This document shows positions 59,128 through 64,000 of a stretch of 64,000 bases of DNA, piece after piece (position 1 is the first letter of the stretch; each line of letters starts with the position of its first letter). Position numbers and translations under genes: made by a program. Source of the DNA: Andrena cerasifolii. Taxonomy: Eukaryota > Arthropoda > Insecta > Hymenoptera > Andrenidae. Under the pieces are notes generated by a model, which saw only the letters and a program-made list of their open reading frames with translations, had not been told where the DNA came from and searched no databases. The DNA is taken from the NCBI RefSeq assembly GCF_050908995.1, contig NC_135125.1, positions 11,743,011-11,807,010 on the forward strand. The letters are read 5' to 3'.

Positions 59128-59701
59128 AATCTGCCAACCGTCTCCTTCGCGTTTGCTTTCGAAAGCATTGCTTGGGACCTTTCAAACGATATTGCAGGTC
59201 ACTTTATGCGAGTCGATGAAGATATGTACCTACATCTTTTTTACGATCCGTTTCCCAATTTCCAGCTAATTTTCTGAGGCGATTGTAACGACGCCGAAGA
59301 GCATCAGCGGAGCGCGCATGGAAGTAAAGTTTCACAAAGTATCGGGTGCCGTGTTCAAAAGTGAAACCCTCCTGGACGCAATTCATCTTCGAGGGTATAA
59401 TAAATTATGAAATTTAGAAGTAACGGTGATCCGTACATGATCGAGATCCTTATCGTTAATCGAGTGGCTCGATTGCGCGCCCGTTTCGGGACGGTACGCG
59501 GCACGTGCAGGTGTACCTGCAATATACGATATAATCGATGCTGTCTCGTCATTATCGAGTACCGTATATTATCGACGCTCGTCAATGCGCCAAGCGAGCG
59601 AGATTTGTCGCTCGCATCGTTGCCCATTCAACGACAAATCATCGTCGAGCTGGGGCAGGAGCGCTCCGACATGATCCCTCAATGCCATTCTACTTACTAT
59701 T
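59128..59701. other. Non-coding stretch
   Basis: No gene or repeat recognised. Confidence 0.5.
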
Positions 59702-60204
59702 TACAACCACTGGCAAAAAGTTTCCGATCAGACGCACTAATAAGAAAATTTACTAAAGACACTCATGTTTTAGAACAACAAAATATTATTATATATAGTG
59801 AAAAGTGATGGGAATCTAAGAGCGGCATAGAATACAGTAAATAACAACAAAATAACACAAACTTCTGTTTACATTATCGCGGTCTCCTCTTGTGTTTATA
59901 TTTGTCGTACACGCTTCATACATTCATGGAGCCAATTATTCGACCCATGATCGGAAACATTTTTCCAGTATTTCTACCAATCGGAAACTTTTTTCCATGT
60001 AACATTTTGCGTTTTCCCTTGTTTCTCTTTGGTAGTAAATGGAACTTTACGTTATTTTGTTGTTTTATACTGTATCCTATGCCCCTCTTAGTTTCCCATC
60101 ACTTTTAACTATATATAATAATATTTCGTAGTTGTAAAACACGAGTGTCTTTAGTAAATTTCGTATCAGTACGTCTGATCGGAAACTTTTTGCCAGAGGT
60201 TGTA
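59702..60204. mobile_element. Tc1-like MITE, TACAACCnCTGGCAAAAAG ends
   Basis: Inverted ends TACAACCACTGGCAAAAAG (59702) and TACAACCTCTGGCAAAAAG (inward from 60204), followed on both sides by TTTCCGATCAGACG. The arms match for about 60 bp through TTTACTAAAGACACTC. The GGCAAAAAGTTTCC core with a TA start resembles Tc1-type termini. The interior repeats ATCGGAAAC (59950-59990). No transposase. Confidence 0.8.
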
Positions 60205-62054
60205 GTTACCCTGCCTTCGTTAAGAAACGCAGAAACTCGCCCCGCGCCGACATAGGCGTTACATTAAGTCGTTTGCGAACGAGGTACATAGAAGAAAGGT
60301 GCGCGTTATTAATCGCGGGGGTAAAACTGTAAGCCATCGCAGATTTGTCGGCTAACGCGAGCGTGCTTTTCACGCGTATCGCGTGTAGCGAAAAAATAAT
60401 TCATCCCGCGCTTCTGGAATGATCGAAACCCGCGCCCTGCCTCTTCGACCGGTCGCTTACCCGTTGTATCAGATGCAGCCGCATTAAGGTAATGAATTAT
60501 CGTCGCGGGATCGCGATAACCGTCGAAATGTTTAGCCAACAGTTTTCTCGGCGCTACCCTCGCGCAATTTGCGTGTATAAACGGGCGTGCCCACGCGATC
60601 GGGCCCCGGCTGGAACAGACGCATCGCCGTGCCGTGCCGTGTCGAAGATAAAGGCCCCGTGAACTTGGCATCCAGCACATGGCCCGGTAGAATTTGAATA
60701 TTGTAATTAAGAAGGAGTCGCGCGTAATCGAGATGAAGCCCGAGCTTCCTCGGCAGAGCGTTTCGGTGGTCGAGCTTCGAGCGAGCATATGGCCGGACAA
60801 TTACCACGCGAGCACCGAAAACACGGGGGACACAACGTCCCGTGCCCTTATCTTCCTTCTAGATCCCAAGCATTTTCGGGACGGTCGGTTGAGAATCCTC
60901 GGAGGAACACACCCGCCCTTTCTCTTTCCAAAGTTAACGTACTTTTCGGGACAGCCGTGTCCCTGTTTTTCTCCACGGGGGGAGAGTATTGTCTTACAGG
61001 ATTCACGTTGGAGCGAATTCCCGTGCCACGGCGAACCGTCCCTCGGCAGGCCAGTACGCGAAGGCAGAGGAAATCTGAGGCAGCAGGTGAGTTCGATCGG
61101 CGATCACGGGGGTGAGTAATGCACGCGGCAACCGTTCGGCAGTCACCGCGAAGACAGAATCATTACTTAAGCCCCGTACAGTGTACACTGTGCGCGGTGG
61201 GTAGAAACTATAAGTACACAGCGGATGCCCGGTTTACGTGCGTAAAGCCGAAGTCTCCAGCGGCGGTAAATTGATAAAGTGGGTGACAAGTCGTTAAATC
61301 ACCGGCAGGAACGGTCATCGAGATGCGATTGCATGTGCGGCCACGCTCTCGCGTGCGCGCGCTGCACCGGCCCTAACCGAGAGAAACAGGGAGAAACGGA
61401 GAGAAACAGAGAGAGAGAGAGATCGCCGGGCAGGGGTTGGAGGGAGCTGCCAGTGGCGGAGAGGAGAAAGGAGGAAGCGGAGAATCAGATTTAGCAATCG
61501 ACGATATATTTCAACTATCAGCATTTTTGTAAGTTATCGTTTTAGCGCGCGGCAAATATTTGCATACGCGTTTCGTAAATCATTTATAAAATACGTTACG
61601 CCGGCAATTTACGAGTTTCGCTCGCGACTGCTTTATGAACGTCGCTCCTTTTTTTTTTAGATTAATATTCCCTCGTTAGCGAAGCCTCGTATCTCGAAAA
61701 TGCACGATCGCGGCTCGCAAAACGGCCGGTGAGCTGTCTCGCACGGAGCTCGGGATTTCGTTGGCCTCGCGAGCCACGAGCTCGATAAATTTAACCCGCG
61801 AGAAAGGGAAGCAACCGTGGCAGGTGGAATTTAGTGGGAACCGGCGCGGTAGCATACTACACGGATTGTTTACCTGCCATCCTTCCTGCGGATGTCGCGA
61901 TTGGTGTTAGCCTAAATCACTGGCCCTATTTTCACCCCCTGCTCGCGCTACTTGACGAACTCTGACGCACTCGACCGCTTTCTCGCCCTTCCGCCTCTTC
62001 GCACCTTCGCTTTTGTCGAAATTCTAGGACACTCGAGCTAGAGCTACCACGCCG
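60205..62054. other. Non-coding stretch
   Basis: GC-rich sequence. A GAGAAAC/AG-rich tract lies at 61376-61425. No gene supported. Confidence 0.5.
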
Positions 62055-62836
62055 CACAGTGGGCCAAACGGCCGATCTAGCTGGACAAAATTCGAAACGA
62101 AGGATTTTGTTATGTCTATCTGTTGTTATAGTTAAATTTGCATGAGATATGAATGATAATTGACTTTTTTATAAAAATTTGCCTTTCTTAATATAAATCA
62201 TATTTTAATGATTAAAGTAAAGGAGTAAAATAAGAATTTATTAAAAATTAAATAATTTTTCAAATATTATTTATTAAAACAAATCATGATATGTGTAATG
62301 ACTATACATAAGTTATCAAAAAAACTCGAATAACTTACAAAACGTCAAGGGTTTTTAAATTTCATGATAATAGATACGAGACACACCCTGTATAAAAAAA
62401 AAAACAAATAATAGATATATAAAAAGTTCCAGTACGTCAAAATATAGCTTCACGAACCTTGGGGATACCTGGTTATAAGGTAGGCTCCGTATAAATACTG
62501 TACCTGAGTCAATACGTCCCAAGGCCTTCAGTATCGTATTACGATGTATGGAAATTCCGAATTATAGTACATAGGCAATAATAATCTATTTAACACACAA
62601 ATACAGTTCTGTGCATGGTGCTGTATTCAGGGCTATGTCAGTTCGTAAACCATAGATGCGCGAAACGGGCATCTTTGCAGAGGTACTATGGCCATTAGGC
62701 GTTCTTAAATGAATTTATTGATGTGTTTTCGTTTGCTCAAAACATTTTCTAACAACTTGGAATGAAAATGAAAACATTTTATAACAGTCGCCAAAATAAC
62801 TTTTGTCCAGCTAGATCGGCCGTTTGGCTCACTGTG
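62055..62836. mobile_element. Non-autonomous Transib-like transposon 3 with RSS-like ends
   Basis: A 782-bp AT-rich element flanked by a perfect 5-bp duplication CGCCG (62050-62054 and 62837-62841). Ends are CACAGTG at 62055-62061 and, inverted, 62830-62836. The next 23 bp are nearly identical at the two ends (GCCAAACGGCCGATCTAGC core). They are followed by ACAAAATTC on the left (62085-62093) and ACAAAAGTT on the right (62798-62806, inward). This is the heptamer-23-nonamer layout of a V(D)J recombination signal with a 6/9 match to the nonamer ACAAAAACC. No transposase frame. The interior includes ACACCCTGTATA at 62383. Confidence 0.85.
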
Positions 62837-62841
62837 CGCCG

Positions 62842-63560
62842 CGTGGAACACTCGAGCGCTTTCCTCACTCTCTCTCTACTCGATTCCCCACGGGTTCGGC
62901 CCTTTTCGGACAAGGACTGTACTCGCGAGGCGGTTCGGCCGACGCCGACGGGGCATTTGAAGAAATTAGCAGGTGTGTCCCTTAAATGCCGCCACAGCTG
63001 CCCACGGGACGTAGCCGATTTCTTTTCTCCCTCTACCTCCGAGCAAACTGTTCCCCCGAGGCGCAAGATGGAAATGGATTCTTCCATTCGAATTAACGAA
63101 CAATTACTATCATTTTAAGAGATGACTCGGCAAACGGACCGAAGATCGTGATATTATCCACCGAGACGACTTCTGGGGTACCGAGGATAAATGGATGAAT
63201 GGACGGTCGAAGGAGAATCGGGGCCCGTTACGTGGCCAGAAATCCAGTTTCCCCGCGAACAACGATCGAACGCATTGTTTCACTGAATCGACGGCAGAAA
63301 TTGATTTCCTGCTCGCTGGCCTCGGTCGAACAATCGCGGAGCACGTTGGACCGGTCGGGGATCGAGCGGCGCGGCGGTTCGCGATGTTAAAGGAGGAGTG
63401 ACCGACCACCGGTGGGAAACGGTTTCTGGGAAATCGAATGGCGAAGGTTCAAAAGTCGGACGCGCCGATGATGGATGAAGAATCATTTAGAGAAGGAGCA
63501 CCGGGGTCTCGCGGGGAGGACTATTAATTACGACAAAAGGGGCCGCGGTTCGGCGTCGAG
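62842..63560. other. Non-coding stretch upstream of a promoter candidate
   Basis: No gene recognised. ATTAATTACG sits at about 63523, just upstream of the TATA box described next. Confidence 0.45.
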
Positions 63561-63600
63561 TATATAAGCGGCGGGACTGAAAAGGGCGAACGATTAGTTA
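63561..63600 (+). promoter_or_regulatory. Candidate TATA-box core promoter
   Basis: TATATAAG at 63561-63568 lies in an otherwise GC-rich setting. An initiator-like ATTAGTT follows about 33 bp downstream (63593-63599), a spacing near that expected for TATA promoters. An ATG follows at 63626. Confidence 0.35.
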
Positions 63601-63625
63601 CTTTAACCAAATTATCTCGCGGACA

Positions 63626-63638
63626 ATGGGGCCAACAG
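63626..63638 (+). CDS. Speculative short first coding exon (MGPT)
   Basis: ATG GGG CCA ACA G ends in a consensus donor CAG|GTGAGA at 63638/63639, only about 30 bp after the predicted start site. A very short first exon behind a TATA promoter is typical of some insect secreted or cuticle genes. The next exon would lie beyond the window or has not been recognised. Reading through the donor stays open to 63814 but shows no domain. Confidence 0.2.
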
Positions 63639-64000
63639 GTGAGAAGTCTTCCTTTCCTTCGTGTTTCCCACTACGGAAGATGATCGCGGTGCCGATGGAA
63701 ACGGAACAACCGAAGGGAAAGCGTTTACGAAGGGAGTTGGAGACGGTGCGCACTCTCGGGGATGTTCAACTCGACCGTTCGTCTGCGACGAGGACGACTG
63801 GAAGGGCCCTATGACAATGACGGGGCAAACGGGACAAAATGATCCTCATTATACCGAAATCGGTGGGCAAATTGAGCCCGGCCGCGCTGTTAAAGAAGAA
63901 CAGTGGGTTATCCAATACGCGCAGAGTGCGGTGACGGCGCAGCGTCTGGAAGCGCAGTCTGAGGTCGTTGTCGTTTCCCATTGTGTCTCGAGTGGACAGG
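63639..64000. other. Right edge, no further feature
   Basis: GC-rich sequence with short overlapping frames. If the exon at 63626 is real this is its first intron. Confidence 0.35.

Overview
The window looks like nuclear DNA from an insect, most likely a hymenopteran (bee or ant). This rests on one multi-exon Bar-class homeobox gene with insect-style residues, a CpG-rich and roughly GC-balanced intergenic background, and many short AT-rich transposon islands (Transib-, pogo-, hAT-, Mutator- and Penelope-type). The species cannot be fixed from the sequence alone.

Layout. 1-28 kb is non-coding and holds a series of transposon remnants: a Transib-like element (4.3-5.0 kb), an element with TGCGCACACA ends (5.9-7.05 kb), an internally deleted pogo-like element (9.6-10.5 kb), a TTAA-flanked palindrome (16.3-17.1 kb), a 5'-truncated Penelope-like reverse transcriptase on the minus strand (17.6-18.4 kb), a 1.08-kb hairpin element (19.1-20.2 kb), an element with GTTGAC repeats (24.0-25.3 kb) and a foldback element (26.9-27.6 kb). 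From about 28 to 53.3 kb lies the only confidently supported protein-coding gene, a plus-strand BarH (B-H1/B-H2-like) homeobox gene. Its three coding exons are 29530-30016, 41954-42176 and 51637-52540, separated by introns of 11.9 and 9.5 kb. Exon 1 carries the FIL repression motif. Exon 2 carries most of the homeodomain. Exon 3 completes the homeodomain and adds an unusual C-terminus of three 64-72-residue tandem repeats.

The introns hold a hAT-type palindrome, a broken Mutator-superfamily transposase, a second Transib-like element, a TA-flanked element with GAGCAGAAAT repeats, and a duplicated ~45-bp module that may be regulatory. Downstream (53-64 kb) come four more small palindromic or inverted-repeat elements, including a third Transib-like copy. 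A TATA-box promoter candidate with a short putative first exon sits near the right edge.

The most striking observation is that three otherwise dissimilar elements end exactly in CACAGTG. This is the heptamer of the V(D)J recombination signal. Each element is flanked by a perfect 5-bp GC-rich target duplication (CGGCA, CGTCG, CGCCG), as expected of Transib, the transposon superfamily related to RAG1. In the third element both ends also carry an ACAAAA-led nonamer-like box exactly 23 bp from the heptamer. Almost every AT-rich island in the window resolves into a transposon, so the surrounding GC-rich DNA appears to be the native host sequence.
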